From the NCBI RefSeq assembly GCF_900497805.2, contig NW_020954576.1, positions 72,828,458-72,892,457 of the forward strand: 64,000 nt of DNA. The letters run 5' to 3'. Position 1 is the stretch's first letter. Every line of letters starts with the position of its first letter. Shown here one piece after another: positions 1 through 11,335 of the stretch. The stretch is from Vombatus ursinus (taxonomy: Eukaryota; Chordata; Mammalia; Diprotodontia; Vombatidae). The translations under genes and the position numbers were made by a program. The notes below the pieces were generated by a model. That model searched no databases, was not told the origin of the DNA, and saw only the letters and a program-made list of their open reading frames with translations.

Positions 1-90
1 TGCTATGAATATTGTCTTCTAATTAGATTATATACTTCTTGACGTCAAGAATCAGGACTATTTTGCCTAGTTAAGTACTCCTAATTATAG

Positions 91-318
91 GTGGCTGCTA
101 GGTAGCATTGTGGATAGAGGAGTGGTCTTAGAATCAGGAAGACTCATGTTCACGAGTGTGTGACCCTGGGCAAGTTATGTAACCTGTTTGCCTCAGTTCC
201 TCATCTGTAAAATGAGCTGGAGAAGGAAATGGCAAACCACTCTAGTACCTTTGCCAAGAAAACCCCAAAATGGGTTTGTGAAGAATCAGACATCACAGAA
301 AAAACTCAACAACAACTT
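91..318 (+). mobile_element. tRNA-derived SINE with RTE-type tail
   Basis: Full-length copy. It has a ggctgctaggtagca head, the body gaccctgggcaagt, the block aatgagctggagaaggaaat, and an end in caacaacaact. This order (tRNA-like head, then a tail ending in acaac repeats) is the marsupial Mar1/WALLSI type, which is thought to be moved by RTE LINEs. The central part after the head is shortened compared with sister copies in this window. Confidence 0.85.
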
Positions 319-640
319 GTATAGGTGACCAATAAACACTTGAATGTATGATAGAATCAATGTCATATATTTGTGACAAATGCTGTGTGCTGAGCTTTAA
401 CTAGCCATTTAAAAATATTAAACCATGAACTCTGCTTTCATGAATCATACTATTCAGTAGAAGGATGTACAGCATATACAAATTACTTCTTCAGTATTTG
501 AACAATTTGAGATTTCATTAGCATAATCCTTCCCCAATTGAAAACTTTTGACAATTTACTCATTGAAGTTATTCCAGAGGATCAATGATGAAACATGCTG
601 TCTATTACAGAGGGTTGGTTGATTTAGGGTGCAGAAGTCT

Positions 641-675
<35 letters not shown>

Positions 676-697
676 GTATATATATATATATATATTT
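641..697. repeat. (CA)n/(TA)n microsatellite
   Basis: About 28 bases of uninterrupted CA followed by about 28 bases of mostly TA. A compound dinucleotide repeat, likely length-polymorphic. Confidence 0.95.
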
Positions 698-769
698 GTA
701 TAAAGTCACTGATAGAAGTTGTTTTGCTTTACTATGAGTATGTGTTATACATATACAAGCAAAAAAAAT

Positions 770-902
770 TTCTTTTCTTTTTCAGTGGGATAGAGAAAAA
801 ACAGATTTCTGCTATTTTTTTTTTGAAATGCTTTCCTGAGATATTTTGGAATAATCTGTAAATGTCATATAAAATCAAAACATCAATAAAATTTAAAAAA
901 TA
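770..902 (+). mobile_element. possible L1 3' tail fragment
   Basis: The end, catcaataaaatttaaaaaa, resembles the terminal aatatcaataaaaatttatt of the older marsupial L1 3' ends, such as the one at 17793. The upstream part is too degraded to be sure. Confidence 0.35.
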
Positions 903-1007
903 GGAAAGTTACTGTGGCTGAAAAATTAATCATCCTAGGGCCTACCTGTTAATGAACTTCTCTAAAGTTACCTGGTCTGCTCTTCACGACAGAAAGAATC
1001 TTCGTCT

Positions 1008-1464
1008 TAAGTCTGACATTGTCACCCTCCCACCCTACTCAGTAAACTCCAGTGGTCCTTCCAAATTCTTTGGGATCTGGTAACTGGCATCCTTGCTCTT
1101 TCTTGAACAAGAATAGAGCATCCCTTGAGTCAGTGCATTTTCACAGGTTGTTCCCCGTGCCTGGAAAACCCTTCCTACTCATCTCCTTCTCCTGGCTCTC
1201 CTTGCTTCCTTCAAGTCCTATACAAAATTGCATCTTCTATTTGGAAATGTTTCTAGAACCCTCTTAATTCCAGTGCCTTTCTTCTGTTGATTAACTCCAA
1301 TTTATCCTGTATACAGCTTGTTTGTACTTAGGTGTTTGAATGCTGTCTCTCAAGTGACACCGTGAGCTCCCTCAGAGCCAGGACTTTGACCTTTCTTTGT
1401 ATCCCCAGTACTTAACACAGTTCCTGGAACATAGGAGGCACTTAATAAATGTTTATTGACTGAG
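1008..1464 (+). mobile_element. L2 LINE, 3' end
   Basis: Shows the usual order of the L2 3' region: aaactccagtggtcc, then a tccttcaagtcc block, then gtgagctccctcagagc, then tttgtatccccagtactt, ending in taataaatgtttattgactg. The copy is old and the coding part is not readable. Short open frames here belong to the element, not to a gene. Confidence 0.85.
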
Positions 1465-1514
1465 CAGATCTGTGCTCAAAGCCTTTCCAGAGTGGAAGGA
1501 TTATAGAATGCTTC

Positions 1515-1580
1515 AGGGAAAGGATTGAACTCAATGACTTCTGAGTTCCCTTCCAATGCCGAGCCTATGATTTTGTGATA
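1515..1580 (+). mobile_element. SINE 3' fragment with CR1/L3-type tail
   Basis: The phrase ttgaactcaatgacttctga followed by ccttccaatgcc and ctatgatt matches the shared tail of L3/CR1 LINEs and the SINEs that use it (actagatgacctctgaggtc in better copies). Confidence 0.55.
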
Positions 1581-1965
1581 ATCATAAAGTTCAGTTGGCA
1601 AATGTGGACAGAGATCAAAGCTCAGAAAGAGAAAGGGTGAGGCAGCTGAAGCAAGTTCTGGAGAATTCTCTTCTGACTTGATGGGTTAAGGCAATACTGG
1701 AAATTCCCCAAATGAATAAAACAGAATTTAGTTTGAGTGCAGGTCATCTCAATTTCCTAATCCAAGCTTTCAACCATTCAATTCAATTTCACAAGCATTT
1801 ATTGAGCATTTGGTCTGTACTCAATATTTCAGTGCACTCTGCCTATACCGATATGCCCCAAGGTAGATTGGATTTCAAAACTCTTGACATCTGCTTTCAG
1901 ATTTCAGCATCAAATTTAGGGAAAATGGTGCCCATATAAAATCAGGCCCTTTTTTCAAGGACTAT

Positions 1966-2266
1966 TTCATTTTCATTTTGTATTTGCAATGCTTAGCACA
2001 GTGCTTTATGCTAGGGACACTAAAGAAAAGTTTTGTACAGGTAATGTTCTTCCTGCTCACCTCCTTCTCCTGGCTTCCCTGGCCTCCTTTAGGACTCAGC
2101 TCAAATCCCACCTTTTGCAGGAGGCCTTTTCCATCCCCCCAGTCTCCACTGCTAATGCCTTTTGTTTGAGATTATCTTCCATGTTTTTGCCTTTCTTTGT
2201 GTCTCCAGGGCTTAATATTGTGTCTGTCACTGAGTAATTGCTTAATGAATGCTTGTTTACTAACTG
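1966..2266 (+). mobile_element. L2 LINE 3' ends (two overlapping relics)
   Basis: A short 3' tail (tgcttagcacagtgc) is followed by a second 3' region running from ctcctggcttccctggcctc through tttctttgtgtctccag to cttaatgaatgcttgtt. Two separate old copies or an internal duplication. Confidence 0.75.
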
Positions 2267-2309
2267 CCTTAGGAAATTTCATAGATGGAATTTGACCATA
2301 GATATCCCT

Positions 2310-2412
2310 AAGCCTCAATTTCCTAATCTGTAAAATGGCTTTAGTAATAACTGTAGCACCTATTCCATAGGGTTGTAATGATGCTCAAGTAAAATAAGGT
2401 GTTTAAAATGTT
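2310..2412 (+). mobile_element. MIR-type SINE, 3' half
   Basis: cctcaatttcctaatctgta, then gcacctattccatagggttg, then a diverged L2-like end. The head is missing. Confidence 0.65.
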
Positions 2413-2432
2413 TTTCAGATTTTAAAGCCTGA

Positions 2433-2516
2433 AATGTTTTTGTCTTTCTTTGTACCCCTAGAGATTAATATAGTACTTGGCACATAGTAATTGCTTAATG
2501 AATACTTGTCGACTGA
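2433..2516 (+). mobile_element. L2 LINE 3' tail
   Basis: tttctttgtacccctagaga, then acttggcacatagtaattgc, ending ttgtcgactga. This is only the last ~85 bases of an L2. Confidence 0.75.
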
Positions 2517-2865
2517 TTTAGAGCTAGAAGGTATTTCAGACATCATCTAGTCCAGTGGTTTCAAACTCACTCAGGCCACATGGAAAGATCCCGAGTGTAG
2601 CATTAGCCAGATTAAAATATAACTGAGAAATGAGTAACAAAATAAATGAAAATATAATACAACATAGATAATGTTAATTTGTGATTTTTGAAGTTAATAT
2701 GCAACCCACAAAGATCCATTTCTATTTGAATTTGACACCATTAATCTATTTCAACACCCTCCTTTTATAGGAAACTAAAGCCCAGAGAAGCAAAATTGAC
2801 TTACTGCAGGTCATACAGATGGTAAAAGGAAGAACTGGAACTCCAACCCAGTTTAAATCTATTAA
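2517..2865 (-). mobile_element. CR1/L3-tailed SINE, split by a MITE
   Basis: Read on the plus strand it starts tttagagctagaaggtattt and cagacatcatctagtc, breaks at 2552, and resumes at 2744 with tttcaacaccctccttttat, aaactaaagcccagag and gaactccaacccag. The two halves join into one ordinary SINE once the inserted MITE (2553-2743) is removed. Confidence 0.75.
2553..2743 (-). mobile_element. hAT-type MITE with cagtggtttcaaactc ends
   Basis: About 190 bp with matching inverted ends, cagtggtttcaaactc at the left and tttgacaccatta at the right, plus the AT-rich core attttcatttattttgttac when read on the minus strand. It is flanked by an imperfect 8-bp duplication, atctagtc / atctattt, the target length used by hAT transposons. 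A sister copy lies at 47535-47763. Non-autonomous: no transposase is present. Confidence 0.7.
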
Positions 2866-3213
2866 AGCTTAAAATGGCACTAAGATTTTTGTGATATACT
2901 GTAGAAATAAGAGTTATTATTATTGTTGATCCTATGTAAAATGACAGCTTTATTTGATTTACTATCATAGAAAGTTGTCATAAAAAGAAAGATTTTATGA
3001 TCCGGGATTGATATCTCTCCTACCATACATAGCCTCTAGGCTGGGGTGGGAGGAGAGGAGGTCCTCCTCACTACTGAAAAGGTGAAACAAGGTACCCCAG
3101 AACTTCAAGGAACAATAGGTAACTGGCATTTGTTTTCCTTTCTCTACAGTCTGAGGATTGAGTCCCACTAGCTCTACCTCCTCCCCTTCAACAGCTAACT
3201 AGAAATTAGCTTA

Positions 3214-3356
3214 TGGGGGCAGCTAGGTGGATAGAGCACCAGCCCTGAAGTCAGGAGGACCTGAGTACAAATCTGGCCTCAGACCAAACACTTGACACTT
3301 ACTAGCTGTGTGACCCTGGGCAAGTCACTTAACTCCAGTTGCCTTAAAAAAAAAAA
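3214..3356 (+). mobile_element. young poly(A)-ended tRNA SINE
   Basis: The short SINE form: gggggcagctaggtgg, cctgagtacaaatctggcct, ctgtgtgaccctgggcaagt, ending in a 12-A run. A perfect 13-bp target-site duplication, agaaattagctta, lies at 3201-3213 and 3357-3369. That and the poly(A) show L1-type mobilisation and a relatively recent insertion. Confidence 0.92.
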
Positions 3357-3379
3357 AGAAATTAGCTTAGAAGTTACCT

Positions 3380-3497
3380 AATTAAAGAGAGTTTAATTGA
3401 CTTGTCCAAAGTCACAAAGGAATGAATTAACAGAGTCATAATTTGAATCCAGATCCTCTGACTACAAATTCAATGCTCTTTCCACTATACCCTCTGG
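3380..3497 (-). mobile_element. CR1/L3-tailed SINE fragment
   Basis: Minus-strand copy recognisable by ttgacttgtccaaagtcaca, aatttgaatccagatcctct and gctctttccactatacc, the reversed SINE head. Confidence 0.7.
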
Positions 3498-6050
3498 TTA
3501 ACATTTCTCTTCAGTAAAGCTGTTAGGAATTTACAACCACATCCTACGATATCACCCAAACTCCCATTTCATCATCCCAACTTTATGGGATGACTTTGGC
3601 TCTTGTTTCACACTCCCTACAGAGGTGGCTCCAGCTCTGTCTTGACTCTACTGGTTCTGTGCTGATAGAAGCAGTGTACCCCTGACTTTGTTTCACCTAA
3701 AGTCATTTTTATGGAACCATGAAATGGTTATATGTTGCTTTTAGCTTACATTTTATTATATTGTGGCTCTTAACATTTTAAATTTACAGATGCTTAACTA
3801 TGACCAGTTATATGTTATTACATCTATTTAGTCATTCCAGACAGCAGTTCCATTGTGAGACTGTTGTGCAATTTTTAACCCTCAGATCAGCACTGGTATC
3901 ATGCCACATAACAACAAGTAGTAGATGAGATTAATAATGAAGAAACACAGTAGCAGGGATCATATAAGCAGGAAGGCATTTTAAATATAGTCTCAAGAAA
4001 ATACAGAATTAAAATTCAAGTACCAATCCCCTACAGTACTCAATATTTTTTCAAGGATTTTCTATTGGATGAAATTAAAATTTTAAGAAAAAAAATGCTT
4101 CCCTGCACTGAGAAGCAGAGCTCACATTTAGATTGGGAGAACATTTATAATAGGATATGCATTTTTCAACATAAAAATAGATAAGTAATTTCAAACATAT
4201 CTCAAAAGAGATACAGGCTACTTAGGATAACCTCTATCTGTAAGAAGTTATTAGAAGAAGAAGTTAAAAATTTAACTTGACAAGATGCATTTTGGTATCA
4301 TAAATACTGTTGTATTTCATTCTTAATTTTTTTACATAGGTAGAAATAACTATCAAGACATACAAGTTATCTTTCACTCAAATCCCTTCAGAAAGACAAA
4401 TCATAGTGATCCCTAGATGAGAAAAGAGGATTCAGAATCTTTCTAGTTCTGATTAGATGTTTCTAAGAAATAGATTACCATACCCACTTTTCACCACAGG
4501 AGGGAGCCGCAGTACCACAAGGGCATAGATCACCATCATTTTGTAAATAGCACCAAAATTACTGCTCCATTTATGTAAAACAACTGTCATATGCATTTAA
4601 ATACAGAAGAAATGTATTATCAATTTGTTCAAGGCAATCTTTTTAAATACAATGTTAATAGTCACAGTTTGCGTGTTTATATGCTCATAAATAGTATACG
4701 TATGCATAAATTTCTGGATTTTGAAATTATTTTCCTTTCTAGAGTCTAATACCAACTCTGACAAAATATATGTAAAGTTCTACTTAAGTGGGTGTAGGTT
4801 GAATATTATAAACATGGAGAAATTTATTAATATATTTGACTTTATTTAATGAGATTAATCATGTGTAACTCATTGGACTGATTTCAACATGGGGTAAATG
4901 TAATTCATCTCAGCTCCCCAAATCATTGAGCACAAATGAATATTCCCCAAGGGAGAAGGGTCTGCTGAGGCATGGACAATTTAGTAATGGAGAATAAGCA
5001 TTTTAATGACATAAACTCCCCTCATTAACCCTTTGGCCAGATTAATATCTACATGCACTCCTTTTTTCAGCTCCCCCAAACACCTTTAAGAAATTGTACC
5101 AAATTAGAGTTTTGACCCTCTTCTGATTTTAAGCTTATTAGCAATGTAATTATCCCATACATTTTTGAAGGAAGGAAAAAGTCTTACTCAGATTTCTGAG
5201 ACATTAATCAAAATTAGAGAATTCACTTTCATAGAACAGTTCCACAAAGCTTGTAAACTACCTTAAAATCAAGTTCAGCTATTAGTAGAAGAGCAGAGAA
5301 AACAAAATCCAGATTCCAATCACTTTCTTGTACTTTCAGTCATCCAAAGCTTCTTATCTGTCTTTCTATTACCTTCTGTCTCCTTTGATTGATTCCCTAA
5401 GGCTTCCTTTACTTTCACTGTTTTGTTTTGTTGTTGTTTTTTTCCTCCCAATCTCAATCTCAATTTGTCTTTTCCTATCGATGAAAAAGAAAGAGGAAAA
5501 AAAGTGGGGGAAAGAAAAGAAGGTGCTACATGGAGGAACTGTTGTCTAAATTTACCTATCAATATGCCTAAAATTCCTGCTGGGAAATAATTCCTTACCC
5601 TCCTTAAGGGGGATGGTGTTAACTTGTTTTATGGTGTCTATGATCTAGTTGCCCTCTCCTGTCCCCTCATATTACAAATATCTTAGAATGAATATTTTTA
5701 TTCCAATGTATCAACTAAGTAGGAGAACAGGAAAAAGGCAAAAGAGCATGCTTTATACTTGTATTATACAATTTGGTATCACAAGTACAAGATTTGACAT
5801 TAAACAAGTATTTGAAAAAATCTGGGGAAGCAAGCTCAGCAGAAGTCAATAGTGTGATATGACAGTCAAAAAAGTTAATGTGATCTTGAACTGCAGAAGA
5901 GAATCATGGCTTCCAGGGTGTGGTCAAACATGTGTGTATTATCTTTAATTCTCAGAACTAAATTTTAGGAAAGGTATTTCTTGATAAACTGTATGCACTC
6001 AGAGGACAAACAGGAGGGAAAAGACCTTGTGTTCACTAATCAATGATCAA
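3498..6050. other. unassigned AT-rich DNA
   Basis: No gene and no repeat that I can name. Short open frames around 5320-5560 come from T- and A-rich low-complexity stretches. The part at 4560-5160 is listed separately as a possible conserved element. Confidence 0.6.
4560..5160. promoter_or_regulatory. candidate conserved non-coding element
   Basis: About 600 bases with no visible transposon debris, balanced composition and several homeodomain-like cores (TAAT/ATTA), for example tttaatgagattaatcatgt near 4853 and agcttattagcaatgtaatt near 5131. This is the texture often seen in vertebrate developmental enhancers. It is inference only; no alignment was possible. Confidence 0.2.
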
Positions 6051-6786
6051 CCCATAAATATTTATTAAGGGACTACTCAGTCAATGAGCATTTATCAAGC
6101 ACTTACTCTGTCAAGCACTAGTCTATCCAAGTACTAAGAACAGTATCTAAGCACTAGATACAAAGAAAGGTAAAAACACTCCCTACCCTTAAGCATTTTG
6201 CATTCTAAAGGAGGAGGATATGCAAATCACCATCCACATTCAAGACACTGTATATACAGTGTAAATGGAAGGTAATCTCAGAGGGAAGACATTAGGAGAT
6301 AGAGGGACTGGGAAAGGTAACCTTCTGAAGGTAGAGTTTGAGCTGAATCTTGAATGATGCTAGGGTAACTAGAAGATTAAGGGAAAAAGATGAGTATTCC
6401 TAGTATAGAGGACATCCAGAGGAAAAATAGAGAAACAGGAGATGGAGTGTTATGTGTGAGAAAGAACAAATATGTCATTAGAACTGGAGGGCGTAATTCA
6501 TGGAGGATAGTACAGTGTATTAAGCCTGGAAAAGAAGGAAGAAGCCAGGTTATAAAGGGCTTTATATTTTGACTTACGTGCCTAACAAAGAGCTTCCTAT
6601 TTAATTCTGGAAGTAATAGGGAACCCACTGGAGTATATTAAATGAGAAAGTGAAATGGTCAGTCCTATACTTTAGGAAAATCATTTTGGTAGCTGAGTGG
6701 AGGGTGGATTGAAGTGGGGAGAAACCAATAAGAAGCCTATTGAAATTTTCCAGGTAGAAGAGAATGAAGGCCTGGACTTCAGTGGA

Positions 6787-6907
6787 AACTATATGTATAT
6801 GTGTATAAAATATATGTATGTATCTATGCATATGTGGGTGTATGTATATACTTATATATAATATATATGTAGAGAGAGAGCAAAAGAGAGAGAGAGAGAG
6901 AGAGAAG
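6787..6907. repeat. (TATG)n/(TA)n/(GA)n compound microsatellite
   Basis: Tracts of tatgtatg, tatata and gagagaga in succession inside the antisense L2. Confidence 0.9.
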
Positions 6908-7271
6908 ACAGAGATGAAGGCAGAAATGACAGGATTTGGTGATGTTTGGGATATGTGAGGTAAGTGAGAGAAATTAAGGATGACACCAGGGTTGCAACTT
7001 TAGTTGACTAGGGGAATGGTGGTGCCCTTTACAGTAACAGAGCAATTAGTGGAGAAGAAGGTTTTGGGGGAAAAGATGAGTTCTGTTTTATACATGTTCT
7101 CTTTTGAGATGCCTACAGGACATCTACTTCTACGTGTCTAAAAGGTAGTTGGTGATATGGAACTGGAGCTCAGGAGAGGTTAAGGCTGGATATATAGATC
7201 TTGGAATCAACTGCAAAGAGAGGAGAATTGAATCATGGGAGCTTAAGCTATCACCCAGAGAGACAATCAAG

Positions 7272-7467
7272 AAGGAATTCTTAACCATTTTATGTTATGG
7301 ACTCCTTTGGCAGTCCGGTCAAGCCTTTGGACATCTTCTCAGATGAATTTTTTTTAAATATATAAAATCAAATGTATAGGATTTCAAAAGAAACCAATTA
7401 TATTGAAAGGCTTATAAATTTTTTTTTAAAAAACCAAGTTTACAGATACTGGGTTAAAAACCTCCGG
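7272..7467 (+). mobile_element. hAT-Charlie-like MITE
   Basis: Inverted ends aaggaattcttaacc and gggttaaaaacctccgg surround a core with tggactcctttggcagtc and aaccaattatattgaaa. The intact family begins caggggttcttaacc. It interrupts the L2. Relatives lie at 18290-18529 and 37388-37572. Confidence 0.8.
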
Positions 7468-7957
7468 AAAGAAGAGAGAAGAGGCCTCAGCACAGTGCCA
7501 AGGATAACATAATTACTAGGGATGACCTGGGTGATGATCAAGTAATGGAAACTGAGAAGGGGCAGTCAGACAAGTAGAAGGAGAACCAGGTAAGATTAGT
7601 GAAATGACTATCTAGACAGGAGAGAGTATCCAAGAAGAAATAGTGATCAACTGTGTCAAAGGCAACAGAGAGGTCAAGGACGAAAATGGAGAGAAACCAT
7701 CAGTTTCCTTCTTTTCTCAAAGAAGACGCTTATGAGTCATAGGTAAATAGACTTAATAGATCTCTAATCAACAGAATTAAACTAATGAAAGGTTGGCCAC
7801 ATTTGGAGTCAACAATCTAGGTTGTGCTTAAGCTGAAGAGAAGCTGTTCTTGAAAAGAATTCTTATTTTTATTACTCTCTTGGGAGTCCGGGATATATCA
7901 ATCGCTGTAAAGTTCCTGATCCTGAAAGTAAAAGTCCTATACTTCACAATAGAGAAA

Positions 7958-8042
7958 TGTGTGTGTATATGTGAGAGAGAGAGAGAGAGACAGAGAGACA
8001 CAGAGAAAGAGAGAGACAGAGAGGCAGAGACAGAGAGAGAAT
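7958..8042. repeat. (TG)n(GA)n microsatellite
   Basis: A short TG run followed by about 75 bases of gagaga with scattered C. The open frames across it on both strands (RERERQR type and its reverse) are artefacts of the repeat. Confidence 0.95.
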
Positions 8043-8085
8043 ATATTGAATAGTTTTATCTCCTAGATTGAGAAAGTTATAGAAG

Positions 8086-8252
8086 TTAGAAATGGTGAAG
8101 TGGAAAGAACAATGGTTTAAATCTTGTTTGGCAACATAATACCCGAGGCAAACCACTTTACCTCTATGGGCCTCAGTTTTAGCATCCGGAAAACCAAGGG
8201 GTTGGACTAGATGATTTTAATGCGCCTTCCTACTCTAAATCTATGATCTTAT
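8086..8252 (+). mobile_element. CR1/L3-tailed SINE
   Basis: A degraded head is followed by atgggcctcagttttagcat, ccaaggggttggactagatg and ctctaaatctatgatctta, the CR1-like tail. Confidence 0.75.
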
Positions 8253-8255
8253 TAA

Positions 8256-8340
8256 AACCTCTCATTTTACAATTAAATAAATTAATGATCAGAGAAATGA
8301 AGTGACTTCTTCAAGACTAGCATCTAGGTCAAAGGAAGGG
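8256..8340 (-). mobile_element. SINE fragment, antisense
   Basis: cctctcattttacaat then agagaaatgaagtgacttct matches the reversed centre of the CR1/L3-tailed SINE family. Both ends are lost. Confidence 0.55.
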
Positions 8341-8352
8341 ACTTTGGTAACT

Positions 8353-8571
8353 CTTTGTTGTTCAGTTGTGTCTGATTCTTCATGACTCTGTTTTCTTGGC
8401 AGAGATACTGGAGTGGTTTTCCATTTCTTTCTCCAGCTCATTTTACAGATGAGGAAACTGAGGTAAACAGGGTTTAGTGACTTGCCCAGGGTCTCATAGC
8501 TAGTAAGTGAACTAAAGTCTTCCTGACTCCATGGCTAATGGTCTATTTATGGCACCACCTAACTGCCCCTT
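8353..8571 (-). mobile_element. tRNA SINE with RTE-type tail
   Basis: Reverse copy: tttgttgttcagttgtgtct, then tggagtggttttccatttct, atgaggaaactgaggt, gacttgcccagggtct, and cacctaactgcccc (reversed head). Confidence 0.88.
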
Positions 8572-10441
8572 GGAAATTCTAAGCATCTGCCAAATCCTCC
8601 AGGCTCAGTCTTGAAATTACGGTATTTGTATGTCTATATTGATTACAGTGGTATCTGGTTTACATCATTATAGAGAAAAATGAAATCATGTGGGGATGAC
8701 TTGATTACTGAGTGATAAAATTCTACAACTCTCTATATAACTTTTTTTAAGTGTCCCTCTACCAATGGAAGCTTTTACTTTTCTGAAGGATGCCCCCCTC
8801 AAAAAAATATTCTTAAAGATTCCCATGAAAATCTTCTCTTTGACATTTTGGCAGCTGTCCAGACCAACTCACTGCTATGCCAAAAATTCAAGGGGAAAAT
8901 GGGATTTTTTTTTCTTATTATCTTGGGATGTTCCAGCTGTAAGTGAAGATAGGATGAGATCCAAGTTACAAAAAAGCAGGAAAAAACCGTGTTGCTCATC
9001 TCCAGAAATTACCTGAACGGTCCACTAGGTGGCAGAAGTACCTGGGTATCGAAGTTATTAAGGGTGTGCTCTTTGGCAATCTTTTTAAAATTAATCCCTC
9101 TGTTCAGGAGTCTTAAAAGTCATATCATCATATCTATGACTTGGGTCATTGTGACAGTTCTATGGGAAACCCCCAGAGCAAATTATCCTGGAGCCTGACA
9201 ACCCTAAAATATCTAAAGATAAAAATGTATCTTCAATGTTCAAAATGAAGCCAAAAATTGTACATTTACTTCTATTTCAAATGTTTCACATGAAAACAAA
9301 GGCTGGGATGCCAGTAGATACAGAAAGTAGGATGGGATGAAATCTGTTATTTTCATAATAAAATCCTTCAAAATATTTTGAGTTTTGGAACAGTCCAGGC
9401 TGACAAAATAGGATAGCTTCTATTGTCACTTTACACATTTAACTTAGATGTATAGCCCATAAATTTCAAACCCAGAGCCAATTTAAAAAACTACTCCTAC
9501 AGCTCTGTCATGATCTTTCTAGTGCTTTTCAGAACTGTTGATAAGGCATTGAATCAGTGCCTACAATACAAGCAAGTAAAATCTTTTCTATACTAAAGGG
9601 TTCATCCCTGGACTACAGGGAGGTCATTCTGTAAGAAGGTAGCTATTTTTACTTCTTCATTGTTCCATAAGAGATGTATAATGGACAAATGAGATGGGCA
9701 GGTCCTGATGTAAGAAAAAGGATAAAATGTATAGTCTCTAATGGTCTCCACGTAATGACAAGAGGTAGAAAGGAAGCAACCCAGCACAATGTGTGCCTGA
9801 ATGTCTTGTAAAAGATTTATGGAGGCCACAGCATAAGAAGCTGTGGGATGATTTGCAATCTAAATCACTGGAGGGAGTACCCACATTGGCGAGACTACAC
9901 TCTTCAAAGTGTTGCAATAGTCTTCATGAGAGTAAACATACTCAATGTCTACTTAGGCAATCAATTCCCATAAATCAGGATTAGAACTCAGAGCTCTCTT
10001 CAATTGTGGGCAAATATCTGCATGAAGGAGCTATGCTTCTAAGCACCACAATCCAAGTCCAGAAGCATAGTATATCTCAATGATATCAGAGTTCATCCTA
10101 TAGAACATACAATCCAAAAGCTCCAGCTTGGCATATGATGAAAATGTTATCTCAGCCATACCTTGCTACCAATTTATGCATATTATCCCTTAAGATCAAT
10201 ATTGTATTGAAACAGGAAAGATGGAAAAAGCAAACAGAACAAAGCAGTGCTTGAGGCAAGAGAAAGAAGGAATGGCAATGATCTTCCTTTCTTCTAAATC
10301 CTTCTAAGATCACTTCCATAGGAAGTAGGCATCTTGTTCAGCTTTGGCAAAAGTACCGAGAGAGTATCACAATAGCTTAGAAACCAGCTGAAAGTTAAAT
10401 TAAGTTTGTGTGGTTTGCCAAGTGTGGTTTGCATAGTGAAA
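8572..10441. other. unassigned DNA
   Basis: No supportable gene or repeat. Short open frames at 8765-9200 and 9602-9984 have no family I recognise and no splice or start context. A CTCF-like motif lies at 9021-9038. Confidence 0.55.
9021..9038 (+). promoter_or_regulatory. CTCF-like motif
   Basis: tccactaggtggcagaag contains CCACTAGGTGGCAG, which fits the CTCF core CCASYAGRKGGCRS at every position. It sits outside any repeat I can see. A single motif match is weak evidence for binding. Confidence 0.4.
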
Positions 10442-10540
10442 AGTGACTGCAATGTCATTCGATCACTGGCAGGATTTTAATCTAGGCCCTCTGTTTCTAG
10501 TGCTAGTCTCTTTCCAGTATACTAAGCTGCCTCTCAAATA
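10442..10540 (-). mobile_element. MIR-type SINE fragment
   Basis: aggattttaatctaggccct followed by ctctttccagtatactaagc is the reversed head of a MIR/CORE-type SINE. Confidence 0.6.
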
Positions 10541-10599
10541 GAAACAGCACCAAGCATATGTCACACCAGCTTCCAAGACTCTTTTGTATCTAATTTATA

Positions 10600-10722
10600 T
10601 AGCACCTACCTGCCAGGATTGTTGTGAGTATCATATGAAATCACTGTAAATGTTTAGTATAGCAGCTAGCACATAGGAAGACTTATATGTTAGTTATTAT
10701 TAGTATTTAGTATTATTATTTA
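10600..10722 (+). mobile_element. MIR-type SINE 3' half
   Basis: tagcacctacctgccaggat, ttgttgtgagtatcatatga and a diverged L2-like end followed by ttattatta. Confidence 0.7.
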
Positions 10723-10790
10723 GACCACAGGTACTTTGAGGGAAGGATCAGCTTCATTTTTGTTCTTTGCATCTATAGTATATAAGCTAA
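10723..10790 (+). mobile_element. L2 LINE 3' fragment
   Basis: gtactttgagggaaggatca then ttctttgcatctatagt is a worn version of the L2 phrase for gagggcaggg and tttgtatccccagt. Confidence 0.45.
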
Positions 10791-11199
10791 AACATCTATA
10801 TAGGAAATCATGTTTATTGACATTGAAATTGAACATTGCAGATGTTATAGCTACTCATCATTTGGACTATGTGTTGTATTCACTTGTTTTTCAATTAAGA
10901 AAAAAATTATACATGGTTACCTCAAAAACAACAAGAGGCATCGGAGTTCAGGAGGACTTAAAACAAGACAGAGATAGAAAGTCTTGGGAGACTTTCTTGA
11001 AAGACAGGGGAGACATAAAGGAAAAGGAGAGGAATTTTATACTGTCACCAACAAGGCTATCATGCTTTTATGAATACAGTCAGTTAAACATCACTTTCAC
11101 AGAGACAGAGGTTGTATTTGTAAATATAACTCAAAAGGTTGGACTCAGAATTCTATCCAAAATTCAGCAACATAATAACAATGGTTTATATCCATGACC

Positions 11200-11335
11200 C
11201 TGGATGCAAAAATATAGAGCTTCAGGGAAAACTTAGAAGTTGCTGTGAGGCTCGAATGAGTTAAGCTATATAAAGCACATTTCTAACTTCAAAGTTCTGT
11301 ATAAGTATTAGTTAACATTTTTATTAACAATAATT
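11200..11335 (+). mobile_element. MIR-type SINE 3' half
   Basis: ttgctgtgaggctcgaatga, gttaagctatataaagcaca, cttcaaagttctgtataagt: the typical end of MIR-like SINEs, worn. Confidence 0.55.

Larger units (their letters stand above)
6051..7710 (-). mobile_element. long antisense L2 LINE with reverse-transcriptase relic
   Basis: The 3' end is at the left (agcatttatcaagcacttac near 6088), and the copy runs through the 3' coding part to about 7710. On the minus strand, 7643-7678 reads [12 protein letters not shown], the conserved reverse-transcriptase motif of L2/CR1 LINEs (usual form LDLSAAFDTVDH). The spot expected for the catalytic ADD motif, near 7214, reads FAVD, so the domain is dead. Two later events interrupt it: an AT/GA microsatellite at 6787-6907 and a hAT MITE at 7272-7467. 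One of the longest L2 copies in the window. Confidence 0.85.

Noticed and set aside
7850-8156. Arg/Glu-rich frame and antisense Ser/Leu frame
   Set aside because: Translations of a GA microsatellite.
10736-11197. 153-codon open frame
   Set aside because: Starts with TTG inside an L2 scrap, has no recognisable domain, and the composition is like the surrounding AT-rich DNA. Best treated as chance.
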